From contig NZ_CAJVAP010000001.1 in assembly GCF_910593785.1 (NCBI RefSeq), positions 1 through 64,000 on the forward strand: a DNA stretch of 64,000 nucleotides, read 5' to 3'. The notes beneath the pieces were generated by a model. The model saw only the letters and a list, made by a program, of their open reading frames with translations, was not told where the DNA came from and did no database searches. This document shows, in pieces, positions 18,608 through 26,876 of this stretch. A program made the position numbers and the translations under genes. Each line of letters begins with the position of its first letter. Positions within the stretch are counted from its first letter, which is position 1. The stretch comes from Leucobacter soli (GTDB taxonomy: Bacteria; Actinomycetota; Actinomycetes; Actinomycetales; Microbacteriaceae).

Positions 18608-19849
18608 ATGACGAAGAAGATTGTCGTAACCGGCATCGGCGCCTCCACGCCCATCGGCGGCACAGCCCCCGAGAGCTGGAGCTCCCTCCTCGCCGGCGAG
18701 TCCGGTATCCACTCGCTCGAGAACAACTGGGCCGAGCAGTACGGCCTGGCCGTGAACTTCGCGGGCAAGGCGAAGGTCCACCCCGACGAGGTCCTGGAGC
18801 GCCCGGTCGCGAAGCGGCTCGATCCCTCCAGCCAGTTCGCGCTCGTGGCCGCGCTCGAGGCGATCGCCGATGCGGGCAACCCCGACGTGCCCGCGGAGCG
18901 CTTCGGCGTCGACTGGGCCACCGGGATCGGCGGCCTCTGGTCGCTGCTCGACGCCTGGGACACGCTCCGCGAGAAGGGCCCGCGCCGCGTGATGCCGCTC
19001 ACGGTCCCCATGCTCATGCCGAACGCGCCCTCGGCGGCCATCTCGATGCATCTCGAGGCTCGCGCCTACGCACGCACCGTCGCCTCCGCCTGCGCCTCGA
19101 GCACCGAGGCCGTCGTCAACGCCTACGAGCACCTGCAGGCCGGCCTGGCGGACGTCGTCATCGCCGGCGGCTCGGAGGCCGCGATCCACCCGATCACGCT
19201 CGCGGCGTTCAATTCGGCGCAGGCGCTCTCCAAGCGCAACGACTCCCCCGAATCGGCTTCCCGCCCCTACAACATCGACCGCGACGGCTTCGTCATGGGC
19301 GAGGGCGCGGCAGCCCTGGTGCTGGAGACAGAGGAGCACGCGCTCGCCCGCGGAGCGAAGATCTACGCCGAGATCGCGGGCGGCGGCGTGACCGCCGACG
19401 CCTACCACATCACGGCGAACGACCCCGAGGGTCGCGGCGCCATCCGCGCCGTGGAGCTGGCGCTCGGCGCGGCCGGAGCGAGTGCCGACGAGGTCACCCA
19501 CATCAACGCCCACGCGACTTCGACTCCGGTCGGCGACGTCAACGAGTTCGTCGCCCTGCAGAAGGTCTTCGGCGATCGCGTCCGCGACATCCCCGTCTCC
19601 GCGACGAAGGCGGCGACCGGGCACCTGCTCGGCGGAACGGGCGCTCTCGAGGCCCTCTTCACCGTGCTCGCGGTGAAGGAGCGGGTCGCTCCCCCGACCA
19701 TCAATCTCGTCGATCAGGATCCCGAGATCCCGTTCAGCGCTTCGAGCCGGCCGGTGCCACTGGGCGACGGCCCGCAGCTCGCGATCTCGAACTCGTTCGG
19801 GTTCGGGGGCCACAACGCCGTCGTCGCGGTCCGCTCCTACGATCAGTAG
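18608..19849 (+). CDS. fabF: 3-oxoacyl-ACP synthase II
   Basis: Elongating condensing enzyme of fatty acid synthesis, 413 residues. The Cys-His-His triad is complete: Cys162 in ASACASST, His302 in NAHATSTPVGD, and His339 in ATGHLLGGTG; the C-terminal SFGFGGHN loop is present. The start ATG 18608 gives MTKKIVVTGIGAST. Last gene of the fab operon; converges on DUF3145 with 55 nt between stops. Confidence 0.95.
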   Translation: MTKKIVVTGIGASTPIGGTAPESWSSLLAGESGIHSLENNWAEQYGLAVNFAGKAKVHPDEVLERPVAKRLDPSSQFALVAALEAIADAGNPDVPAERFGVDWATGIGGLWSLLDAWDTLREKGPRRVMPLTVPMLMPNAPSAAISMHLEARAYARTVASACASSTEAVVNAYEHLQAGLADVVIAGGSEAAIHPITLAAFNSAQALSKRNDSPESASRPYNIDRDGFVMGEGAAALVLETEEHALARGAKIYAEIAGGGVTADAYHITANDPEGRGAIRAVELALGAAGASADEVTHINAHATSTPVGDVNEFVALQKVFGDRVRDIPVSATKAATGHLLGGTGALEALFTVLAVKERVAPPTINLVDQDPEIPFSASSRPVPLGDGPQLAISNSFGFGGHNAVVAVRSYDQ

Positions 19850-19904
19850 CCGCTGAGTCGGGGACTGCCGCCGAGTCCGGGCACCATTCGGGGTTCGGCG
19901 CAGC

Positions 19905-20429
19905 CTATCCCGCGTTGAGCCGCGGCAGGGCGAAGATCGTCGCGTCGCCGACCTCGGCCTGCCGGTAGGGTTCGAGTTCCTCGTCCCAAGCCTCTCCGAG
20001 GGCGAGACGAAGCTCGCGCGCGAGGCGCTCCGCATCGCCGGCGGCTCCGACGATCGCCGCACGAACGGCGTCCTCGGTGAGCACACCGTTCCCGGCACTG
20101 TCGGTCTGCATGTGGAAGATGCCGAGCGTGGGCGCGTGCATCCATCGCCCGCCGTCGCTGATGCCGGTCTGGTCCTCGGTGATCTCGAACCTGAGCTCGT
20201 GCCATCCGAACAGCGACGAGGCGACCGCTGCACCGGTGCCGACCGGTCCGTGCCAGGACGCCTCGGCGCGGAGCATGTCGGGCAGCAACGGCTGCGGCGA
20301 CCAGTCGAGCTTCACGACGGTGCCGATCCGGCTCGCGAGCGCCCACTCGACGTGGGAGGTGAGGCCCTTCGGGCAGGAGTGCACCACGAGCACCCCCGAG
20401 GCACCCGCTCGGGCCGCTATCGACGTCAT
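19905..20429 (-). CDS. DUF3145 family protein
   Basis: 174 residues matching the actinobacterial DUF3145 family in length and in its N-terminal V-L-V-V-H-S-(C/A)-P-x-G pattern (GVLVVHSCPKGLTSHVEWAL) and central W-H-E-L-R-F-E-(I/V)-T-E. The family lies next to fabF in many Actinobacteria, as here, although its biochemical role is not known. No signal peptide or membrane helix. GGGGAGA lies about 7 nt before the ATG. Encoded opposite the fab operon. Confidence 0.85.
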   Translation of the reverse strand: MTSIAARAGASGVLVVHSCPKGLTSHVEWALASRIGTVVKLDWSPQPLLPDMLRAEASWHGPVGTGAAVASSLFGWHELRFEITEDQTGISDGGRWMHAPTLGIFHMQTDSAGNGVLTEDAVRAAIVGAAGDAERLARELRLALGEAWDEELEPYRQAEVGDATIFALPRLNAG

Positions 20430-20566
20430 AACGGTCTCCCCTCGATTCGGAACGTCTTCCCCAACGTCGAATCCCGGGATCGGTGCGAGGCACCGCCGTC
20501 AGTCCAAGAGTGCCACGAAACCCGCCGCGGCGCAAAGCCCTGCGGGAGAACAACGGGGAAACGTTC

Positions 20567-20582
20567 AGGCGAGTACTCGCCT
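20567..20582 (-). terminator. Palindromic hairpin after the VOC gene
   Basis: AGGCGAGTACTCGCCT is a perfect 16-nt palindrome 17 nt past the stop of the VOC protein gene; on RNA it folds as a 6-bp stem with a GUAC loop. No T-run follows. The remainder of 20430-20598 shows nothing else. Confidence 0.4.
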
Positions 20583-20598
20583 CGCGCGCCTCGCCCGG

Positions 20599-21054
20599 TC
20601 AGCCCGCCGCGCAGAACTCGTTCCCCTCGGGGTCCCGCATCACCCACCAACGGCCGGCCGGGCCCTGGTCGATCCATTCGATGCGCTCCGCCCCGAGGGA
20701 CTCCAGCCGGTCCACCAGCGCGTCGAGTCCGCCTTCGCCCGCGTGGACGTCGAGGTGCAACCGGTTCTTCACGCTCTTCGGCTCCGGCACCTCCTGGAAG
20801 AGGAACCTCCTCCCCTGGCCGGTTCCGCTCACCTCGTCGTACGCGTCATCCGGATGCCGGATCGCGGCGAGCCCGCGGAAGCGGCGTGTGCCACCGTGCT
20901 CCAGGGTCAGGGCTTCGGGCAGCTGCCCGGCGGCGAGGAGCTGTTCGACCAGCATCCCGGGATCCTCGACCGTGTACTCGAGGGCCGCGGCCCAGAAGTC
21001 GGCGAGCGCGTGCGGATCGCGGCAATCGATGACGAGCTTCCAATGCAGGGCCAT
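20599..21054 (-). CDS. VOC (glyoxalase-like) family protein
   Basis: 151 residues with two halves of the vicinal-oxygen-chelate fold. The N-terminal half has the glyoxalase-like opening W-K-L-V-I-D-C-x-D-P-x-x-L-A-x-F-W; the C-terminal half contains NRLHLDVHAGEGG, a metal-ligand-like His, and MRDPEGNEFC with the characteristic D-P-E-G-N-E-F. This matches the single-chain actinobacterial subgroup usually annotated as VOC family protein. Substrate unknown. Monocistronic, between DUF3145 and a tRNA. Confidence 0.85.
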   Translation of the reverse strand: MALHWKLVIDCRDPHALADFWAAALEYTVEDPGMLVEQLLAAGQLPEALTLEHGGTRRFRGLAAIRHPDDAYDEVSGTGQGRRFLFQEVPEPKSVKNRLHLDVHAGEGGLDALVDRLESLGAERIEWIDQGPAGRWWVMRDPEGNEFCAAG

Positions 21055-21100
21055 GCTCCATCGTAACGCTCGGCTTCGCGGGCCTGCTTCGGGTATGCGG

Positions 21101-21174
21101 TGGGGCGTGCGGGGCTTGAACCCGCGACCGACGGATTATGAGTCCGCTGCTCTAACCGGCTGAGCTAACGCCCC
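21101..21174 (-). tRNA. tRNA with CAT anticodon (Ile2 type, or elongator Met)
   Basis: A 74-nt cloverleaf: acceptor GGGGCGT/ACGCCCC, D-arm GCTC...GAGC, anticodon stem GCGGA/TCCGT with loop CTCATAA (anticodon at 21138-21140), variable loop CGGTC, T-arm GCGGG-TTCAAGC-CCCGC and discriminator A. The CCA end is not encoded. Features such as AGAGCAG before the anticodon stem and CGGTCG after it resemble the lysidine-modified tRNA-Ile(CAU) of E. coli and Bacillus more than their elongator tRNA-Met, but this cannot be settled by eye. Confidence 0.93.
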
Positions 21175-21180
21175 GAGGCG

Positions 21181-21200
21181 ACTGCTCCAGCCTAGTGGAC
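21181..21200 (-). promoter_or_regulatory. tRNA promoter segment
   Basis: On the minus strand GTCCACTAGGCTGGAGCAGT precedes the tRNA; TAGGCT (21194-21189) is a plausible -10 at the right distance. The same 20 nt, with one change (TGGGCT), precedes the second tRNA copy at 24174-24193. Confidence 0.45.
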
Positions 21201-21338
21201 GAACCGACCCTCGAATTTGACCTCTCCGCCCGATGGCGTACTGTTCGAGTGACCGGATCAGCGAGGATCCGGCCACCGGACGAGTCGCGGTTACCCGTGC
21301 GCTCGTCCGATCGATCCGAAAGCGGCAGGTGACAGGTC

Positions 21339-22469
21339 ATGCTCTCAATAGGAATCTTCGGGCAGTCGTCCTTGGAGAACGAGTACCGGCTCCCGATCCA
21401 TCCGAGCCACTTCCAGCGGATCCCCGCAGACGTCGCGGCCTCCCTCTTCATCGAGACCGGCTACGGCGACAAGTTCGACGTCTCCGACGACGAGCTGACT
21501 CCGTATGTCGGGGGCGTTCTCGGGAGGGCCGAGTTGATCGAGCGCTGCGATGTGATCCTGGTGCCCAAGATGCAGCCGGAAGATCTCGCCTCGCTCCGCG
21601 ACGGGCAGACGGTCTGGGGCTGGCCGCACTGCGTGCAGGACGTCGAGATCGCGCAGCTGGCGATCGACAAGAAGCTCACGCTGATCGCCTTCGAGGCGAT
21701 GAACCACTGGAACGGCGACGGCAGCTTCGGCCTGCACGTCTTCCACAAGAACAACGAGATCGCGGGCTACGCCTCGATCATCCACAGCCTGGAACTCATG
21801 GGGGCCACCGGCACCTACGGCCGCAAGCTGACGGCGGCGGTGATCGGCTTCGGCGCGACCGCCCGCGGCGCCGTGACCGCCCTGAACGCGAACGGGGTCC
21901 ACGAGGTGAGGGTGCTGACGATGCGCAGCGTCGCCGCGGTCGCGGCGCCGATCCACTCCGCGCAGATGGTGCAGATCGACCACGAAGAGGAGTACAGCTT
22001 CGCGATCACGGAAGATGAGGGCAGGGTCGAGCTCGCCTCGTACCTGGCCGAGAGCGACATCGTGGTGAACTGCACGCTGCAGAACCCGGAGGATCCGCTC
22101 ATCTATCTGACGGACGAGGATCTGCATGCCTTCCGGCCCGGATCGCTCATCGTCGACGTCTCCTGCGATGCGGGCATGGGCTTCAGCTGGGCGAAGCCCA
22201 CGACGTTCGAGGACCCGATGTTCGAGGTCGGCAATCGCGTGCACTACTACGCCGTCGATCACACGCCCTCCCTGCTCTGGAACTCGGCCACCTGGGAGGT
22301 CAGCGAGGCGCTCATCCCCTACCTCGAGACGGTGATCGCCGGGCCGAAGGCCTGGCAGGCCGACGACACCATTCGCAAGGCCGTAGAGATTCAGAACGGG
22401 ATCGTGCGCAACGAGGCGGTGCTCAGGTTCCAGGGGCGGGAGAGCGAGTACCCGTACCGGCGCCGCTGA
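21339..22469 (+). CDS. N5-(carboxyethyl)ornithine synthase-like oxidoreductase
   Basis: 376 residues of the alanine dehydrogenase/PNT family. The pattern agrees with N5-(carboxyethyl)ornithine synthase of Lactococcus: ENEYRLPIHP at the N-terminus, VPKMQPEDLASL, WGWPHCVQD, NNEIAGYASIIHS, a nucleotide-binding glycine region near GFGATARGAV, DVSCDAGMGF, and YAVDHTPSLLWNSATWEVSEALIPYLE. Known members reductively condense pyruvate with the ornithine or lysine side-chain amine using NADPH. AGGTGA lies upstream of the ATG. A 7-bp inverted repeat (21253-21272) sits in its leader. Its position next to a tRNA and a decayed mpg copy suggests a rearranged locus. Physiological substrate is inferred only from the family. 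Confidence 0.78.
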   Translation: MLSIGIFGQSSLENEYRLPIHPSHFQRIPADVAASLFIETGYGDKFDVSDDELTPYVGGVLGRAELIERCDVILVPKMQPEDLASLRDGQTVWGWPHCVQDVEIAQLAIDKKLTLIAFEAMNHWNGDGSFGLHVFHKNNEIAGYASIIHSLELMGATGTYGRKLTAAVIGFGATARGAVTALNANGVHEVRVLTMRSVAAVAAPIHSAQMVQIDHEEEYSFAITEDEGRVELASYLAESDIVVNCTLQNPEDPLIYLTDEDLHAFRPGSLIVDVSCDAGMGFSWAKPTTFEDPMFEVGNRVHYYAVDHTPSLLWNSATWEVSEALIPYLETVIAGPKAWQADDTIRKAVEIQNGIVRNEAVLRFQGRESEYPYRRR

Positions 22470-22502
22470 GGCGCCCCGCGAGCACCGCGCCGGACGAGCT
22501 GG

Positions 22503-22607
22503 GATACTGGTGCGGTGAGCCGCGAACTGTTGTTCTTCGACCCTGCGCTGCAGGTCGCTCCGCGGCTGCTCGGGGCGACGCTCACCGTGACGGGCGCGGA
22601 CGGCGAC
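22503..22607 (+). pseudogene. 5' remnant of a second mpg (3-methyladenine DNA glycosylase) gene
   Basis: The -10-like GATACT, 6-nt spacer and GTG start at 22515, and about 31 codons (MSRELLFFDPALQVAPRLLG...) are clearly homologous to the intact mpg start at 26862-26960. After roughly codon 31 the similarity stops and the catalytic region is absent. Protein identity over the remnant is only about 60 percent, so the copy is old. The promoter appears preserved, so a short peptide could still be made. Confidence 0.7.
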
Positions 22608-22948
22608 CAGCCTCGTGCTCGGCGCGCACTCGGCCGGATGCGCGGAGCGGACGAGAAACGACGCGTCTCGGCGGGTCGTTCTGGCGGCGCAACCCGGTTC
22701 TCTGCTGCGAACGCGCTCTGGGCCGTCAGCTATCCGGTGACCTTACCCGAGGCACGAGACAGGATCGGTGACCGCATCGACTCGCGGGCGATCGGATCGG
22801 ACGGCACCGTCGTGGGCATGGGGCATCCTGGACCCACGGTTCCGTCGGGAGCGCGAACCCCATCGACGCCCTCGGCGACACCGCCGGTACGGCCAGGGCT
22901 TCGACGGATTATGATGCCCGGGGTCACTTCGTCGCCCGGCATTACGCG
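22608..22948 (+). other. Non-coding stretch, possible terminator of the following minus-strand gene
   Basis: No convincing gene was found. Reading frames run through it but have no recognisable protein pattern and continue into antisense of the next gene. Near its right end an imperfect 8-bp inverted repeat (ATGCCCGG at 22914-22921, CCCGGCAT at 22935-22942) lies just past the stop of the Ig-like protein gene and may be its terminator. The rest is probably decayed mpg sequence or junction DNA. Confidence 0.4.
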
Positions 22949-23917
22949 TTACTTCGCGCGAACGAGCAGGGTCTTGGCAGCGCTCGATTCGGCGGTCATC
23001 GTGGAACTGCCGTGGAAGCGCACTGTGATCCGATGAACGCCCGGGCGTTTGATCTTGGGCAGCACGACGGAGAGCTTGCCCTTGCGGTACCCGCGCATGG
23101 TAACGGTCTTGAGCGTCTTCTTCCCGTCGCGGATCGTGATCTTGCCGCTCGGCTTCTCGACTCCCGCTGCCTTGACCCGAATGATCGCTCTCACGTTCTC
23201 ACTCGATTTCGCCCGCTTCTTCGACAGGGTGATGGAGGTCTTGGTGAGCGCTTTCTTCACCGTGTACTTCACGGTCTTCACGGTCGGTGCGGCACCGGGT
23301 GCGCTCGGTCTGAAGGTGGCGACGATTGTCCGCTTGCCCACCTTGAGCTTGGCGGGCAGCACGAAGTCGATGGGGTCTGACCAGACGGCATCCTCACGAT
23401 ACTTCGCGCTGAGCTGCTTCCCGTCGACCGAGAGCGAGACCATGCCGAGCGTGGTAGCCGGATCGAACGAGACTGTGGCCAGTTCTGACCGGCCATAGCG
23501 TTGCGCCGAACGGGAGAACGAGACGTTCACCGCGAGCGTCGACGGCTGCTCGGTCAACACGAATCTCGGTTCGGACTCCGACCCTCCGCAGCTCGCACGG
23601 ATCCCGATCTGCACACCGTTCGGCCAAAGGCCGTCGAGCGCCAGCGAGTATGCGAAGCTCCCATCGGGCTGGGACGCGGTGAACTCATACTTGTAGGGCG
23701 AGCCCGTCGTCTGCCAGAAATAGAGTTCGACCGGGCTCGACGCGGGGCAGCCGGCGCCCGCGATCTCCAACGTCCCATCGACCGGCAGGGTGCTTGGCCC
23801 GACCTCCAGGCTCACCGCCGCGTGCGCCGCAGTAGGAACGCTCAGCGAGCCCGCGACGAGCAGGAGCGTTGTAAGCGCAGAAACACCGATCCTCTTCAGG
23901 TTTCGTCTCTGAGCCAC
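22949..23917 (-). CDS. Secreted Ig-like repeat protein
   Basis: 322 residues with a signal peptide (basic RRNLKR, hydrophobic VSALTTLLLVAGSLSV, cleavage near AHA-A). A beta-rich domain with two cysteines (about 58 and 110) is followed by two Lys-rich Ig-like modules containing ITIRDGKKTLKTV and GVHRITVRFHGSS, patterns also found in the repeats of the third PstS-like protein at 2983-5019. No anchor motif. Probably exported and held at the wall by basic repeats (inference). Function unknown. It lies between the mpg remnant and the degenerate tRNA copy, so it is probably acquired or rearranged material. Confidence 0.7.
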   Translation of the reverse strand: MAQRRNLKRIGVSALTTLLLVAGSLSVPTAAHAAVSLEVGPSTLPVDGTLEIAGAGCPASSPVELYFWQTTGSPYKYEFTASQPDGSFAYSLALDGLWPNGVQIGIRASCGGSESEPRFVLTEQPSTLAVNVSFSRSAQRYGRSELATVSFDPATTLGMVSLSVDGKQLSAKYREDAVWSDPIDFVLPAKLKVGKRTIVATFRPSAPGAAPTVKTVKYTVKKALTKTSITLSKKRAKSSENVRAIIRVKAAGVEKPSGKITIRDGKKTLKTVTMRGYRKGKLSVVLPKIKRPGVHRITVRFHGSSTMTAESSAAKTLLVRAK

Positions 23918-24093
23918 GGGATTCCTCTCGATAGCGTCATTGTCTTGCGCGGTTTCGTGAAACTGCTAGACACGCTAGCCGAAGCTGCTCGCAAACTCCA
24001 CGATTGCGCTTCAACCTCAGAGGGGTCGGTAAGCGGCACGTGCCCGCTTCAGCGCGTCGCGAGTATCGGCAGGCATGTCACACGGACAGGGAA

Positions 24094-24193
24094 AGTGGGG
24101 CGTGCGGGCTTGAACCCGCGACCGACGGATTATGAGTCCGCTGCTCTAACCGGCTGAGCTAACGCCCCCGACAACTGCTCCAGCCCAGTGGAC
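24094..24193 (-). repeat. Second copy of the tRNA/promoter segment
   Basis: This segment repeats 21099-21200: the tRNA, the short spacer and a 20-nt promoter block. Differences include loss of one nucleotide in the T-loop and a change of the -10 from TAGGCT to TGGGCT. Both copies lie on the minus strand, and both are followed on the right by an mpg-type gene (remnant at 22515, intact at 26874). Confidence 0.7.
24096..24168 (-). tRNA. Second CAT-anticodon tRNA copy, probably degenerate
   Basis: Identical to the tRNA at 21101-21174 except for a missing nucleotide: the T-stem GCGGG/CCCGC is intact but the T-loop is TTCAAG (6 nt) instead of TTCAAGC (7 nt). A 7-nt T-loop is nearly universal because of the D-loop/T-loop contacts, so folding should be impaired. 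The promoter -10 is also altered. I infer a pseudo-tRNA, but expression was not testable. Confidence 0.65.
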
Positions 24194-24420
24194 TCAGCGG
24201 ATGTCTCTCGCCTAGGCGGACTATTGAGCAAGGGGCTTCGTTCGTCGACCGGCTGAACTTCGAGGCACTGCTTCAGAGTTCCCCCTCAGCAGCTCGCTAG
24301 GGGCAGCAAATCGACCGTGGTTGCCGACTCAGTCAATGCGAAGCTACGGTTGTTCAGAAGCAATGGACTCGAAATGCTGGTTCAAGCTTCGCCCCGTTCC
24401 GAGTAAGAGAAGAGCCCCCT

Positions 24421-25509
24421 GTGCCGCCTTTCACCAACGCAGCCCTCAGCGGACTGAAGCCGGTTCTCAAGACTGGTTTCGCTGCATGTATCACTGCGGC
24501 GATGATTTGCGGATATGTGGCTCCAGCGCATGCGACGACTTCGGAGAGCTCGGTTCCCTCGGACCGTATCAAGGTCACGGGATCCGTTCTCGACGCCGAG
24601 GGAGAACCTGTCGACGGGATGGACGTCTCGCTGTACCGAATTCGTCCCGCTCGCGAAAAGGCGAAATCTCTGGACAAGGGCGACACTCTGATCTCGAGCA
24701 CCCGCACTGGCTCGGACGGAAGCTATGCCTTCAGCAAGAAGGTGTCCAAGACCGGCGCAAGGTACGCCGTCCTCTTTCTCGTCGACACCGCCGCAGCCAA
24801 GCAGGGCTACTATTCGTCCTGGGCCAGGCAGCCGGGTTCATGGGAGTCACTCGTAGTTCCGACGAACGGGGACACTCTCTACTACTGGGGCATCGATGCC
24901 GCCCCCGGCTCCTCCTTCCGCCTGGACCCTGGGAATGCCTACGCGCTCGGCAACAGCAGGCTACGGCTCGGTGGAAGAATTTCCGGAACGCTCGATTGCC
25001 CTGGTGCCGCATCCAACACCGGACATGCCGTGGTCGAAGGCGCTTCCGCCTCCGTCCGCGGGATCAGCGGAAGGTTCAGTGTTCCATCGAGCGGTGCGGT
25101 GAAGCCGAAGTTCAGCGTTCCAGCTGGAAACTACTACCTTTCGAGCAGCTTGAAGAAGTGCGGCTACGGCAAAGACCCTAGCGACGGGTACAGCGCCAAC
25201 ACGCTGGTGAAGGTGAAAAGCGCCGAGACGACTCACGTTTCAGTCACGAAGCGTCCGGTCAAGGCAATCAAGAATCCGAAGATCGTCGGCAAAGTGAAAG
25301 CAGGCAAAACGGTTCGCATCCGCGCCACCTGGCCGGCCGAGACCAGAGTCAAATACTGGTATTACGACGGTGGTGGCTGGAAGAAGTTCTCACCGCAGAA
25401 ACTCAGAGTTCCGAAGCGTTTGAAGGGCAAGACGCTCAAGATCGTTGTTCGCAGCGAACGCTCCGGACACTTCGCAGGAGTAACGCGCCTGCAGGCAAGA
25501 GTCCGATAG
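24421..25509 (+). CDS. Secreted protein with carboxypeptidase-regulatory-like domain
   Basis: 362 residues from GTG 24421 (AGAGAAGAG upstream). A signal peptide (FAACITAAMICGYVAPAHA-T) precedes a beta-sandwich region resembling CarboxypepD_reg/SdrD-B modules (VTGSVLDAEGEPVDGMDVSLY, about 52-75, and SDGSYAFS) and then a second such region. The C-terminal 85 residues form a basic repeat of a kind common in Microbacteriaceae exported proteins (KNPKIVGKVKAGKTVRI ... VKYWYYDGGGWKKF). No catalytic motif or anchor was seen. Base composition is somewhat less GC-rich than neighbours, suggesting transfer. Function unknown; adhesion or wall binding is plausible. Confidence 0.65.
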   Translation: MPPFTNAALSGLKPVLKTGFAACITAAMICGYVAPAHATTSESSVPSDRIKVTGSVLDAEGEPVDGMDVSLYRIRPAREKAKSLDKGDTLISSTRTGSDGSYAFSKKVSKTGARYAVLFLVDTAAAKQGYYSSWARQPGSWESLVVPTNGDTLYYWGIDAAPGSSFRLDPGNAYALGNSRLRLGGRISGTLDCPGAASNTGHAVVEGASASVRGISGRFSVPSSGAVKPKFSVPAGNYYLSSSLKKCGYGKDPSDGYSANTLVKVKSAETTHVSVTKRPVKAIKNPKIVGKVKAGKTVRIRATWPAETRVKYWYYDGGGWKKFSPQKLRVPKRLKGKTLKIVVRSERSGHFAGVTRLQARVR

Positions 25510-25550
25510 CCCCGGTGCTTCAGGACGCTGCAGAAGCGTTCGGACAGGGC

Positions 25551-26714
25551 TCAGGCCCGCCGGTACTGCGCCACCATAGGGCAGTCGAAGGGATCCCTCG
25601 CCGCGAGGCCGACGCGATTCAGGTATCGGATCACGATGGCGTACGACTCTCCGAGCGACGTCTCCGTATACGGAACGTCGTTCGCCTTGCAGAAGTCGCG
25701 GACGACCTCCCTGGTCTTGGCGAGGTGGGGGCGCGCCATGCTCGGGAACAGGTGATGCTCGATCTGGTAGTTCAGGCCGCCCATGAGCCAGGTCGCCCAC
25801 CAGCCGCCGCGGATGTTGCGCGAAGTGCGGACCTGCTTGGAGAAGAAGTCCAGGCGCTCCTCCGGCGCGATCACCGGCATCCCCTTGTGGTTGGGGGCGA
25901 ACGACGCCCCCATGTACACGCCGAACACCGCGAGCATCACGCCGAGGAACGCCGCAGCCTTCCCGAGCGGGAGCAGGAGAAGGATCGGAGTGAGCAGGAG
26001 CGCGAACCTGAGCGCGAGCATCCCGAGTTCCGCCCAGCGGCCCTTGACCGGGCCACGGCTGCAGAGGTGCGCGAAGCCCTGTGCGTGCAGATTGAGCCCC
26101 TCGAGCGTGAGTAGCGGGAAGAACAACCATCCCTGTCGCCGGGTGATGGCCCGGCGCAGGCCTCGGGCCTCGCTCGCGTCTGCTTCGAGGAAGGAGATGG
26201 TGTCGACCTCAATGTCGGGATCCTTGCCGACGCGGTTCGGGTTGGCGTGATGCCGGCTGTGCTTCGAATCCCACCACGAATAGCTCATCCCGACGAAAGC
26301 CACCAGCACGCGGGCGAGCCGGTCGTTCGCGGGCCCCGAGGCCAGGATCTGCCGGTGAGCGGCCTCATGGCCGAGGAAGGCGACCTGCGTGAAGAGGATG
26401 CCGAGGGCCGCGGCGATGAGCAGCTGGTACCAGCTGTCCCCGAACAGGATGAACCCGGCGATGGCACCGCCGAAGCCGAGCAGGAGCACCGCGCCCACGC
26501 TCGCGTAGAACCACGGAGCACGGCGCAGGAGCCCGCTCTCCTGGATCACCCGCGAGATCTGCGTGTAGGCGCGCGCGATCGGCGGGAAGTCCGCCTTGCG
26601 CGCGTAGGTCTGACGGAGGGGACCGAGGGTGCTGACGTTCGCAGCGGAGGAAGAGGAGATCTGAGCGTCGTTTCGTCGGCCACGCGCCTGTCGGCGGCAG
26701 TGGAGTGAAGCCAA
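25551..26714 (-). CDS. Membrane fatty acid desaturase
   Basis: 387 residues with the three histidine boxes of membrane di-iron desaturases: HEAAH (about 114), HSRHH (about 151) and QIEHH (about 315), the last being the front-end/acyl-lipid type. There are hydrophobic pairs around 70-110 and 215-255. It should introduce a double bond into membrane acyl chains using electrons from ferredoxin or a reductase encoded elsewhere. No cytochrome b5 domain. The N-terminal 25 residues are basic and poorly patterned, so the true start may be internal. Located between two mpg-related genes, away from the fab operon. Confidence 0.87.
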   Translation of the reverse strand: MASLHCRRQARGRRNDAQISSSSAANVSTLGPLRQTYARKADFPPIARAYTQISRVIQESGLLRRAPWFYASVGAVLLLGFGGAIAGFILFGDSWYQLLIAAALGILFTQVAFLGHEAAHRQILASGPANDRLARVLVAFVGMSYSWWDSKHSRHHANPNRVGKDPDIEVDTISFLEADASEARGLRRAITRRQGWLFFPLLTLEGLNLHAQGFAHLCSRGPVKGRWAELGMLALRFALLLTPILLLLPLGKAAAFLGVMLAVFGVYMGASFAPNHKGMPVIAPEERLDFFSKQVRTSRNIRGGWWATWLMGGLNYQIEHHLFPSMARPHLAKTREVVRDFCKANDVPYTETSLGESYAIVIRYLNRVGLAARDPFDCPMVAQYRRA

Positions 26715-26861
26715 GGGCGGACGCCGATCGCTTCTCCCAACGCTACGCTACGACCCATTCCGGATCCTGGACATGCCGGTCGGGCCGGTGTATTGCCAGG
26801 TTCGTCGCACGCCCGTCGGCACGATCGCTCATGAAGGCGCGATCGCGTCGAGAGACCTTGA

Positions 26862-26876
26862 GATACTGGTCCGGTG
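26862..26876 (+). promoter_or_regulatory. Leaderless-type promoter of mpg
   Basis: GATACT (26862-26867) is followed by 6 nt and the GTG start at 26874, with no Shine-Dalgarno. The element and spacing are preserved at the mpg remnant (22503-22517), which supports the start choice and a leaderless message. Confidence 0.45.

Noticed and set aside
22515-23036. 173-residue plus-strand protein starting with an mpg-like N-terminus
   Set aside because: After about residue 31 the sequence has no similarity to mpg and runs antisense into the Ig-like gene; treated as a remnant.
21101-24168. tRNA-flanked integrative element with attL/attR at the two tRNA copies
   Set aside because: The repeat includes the whole tRNA and its promoter rather than a 3' end, and no integrase or excisionase was found; the tandem duplication model explains the mpg remnant as well.
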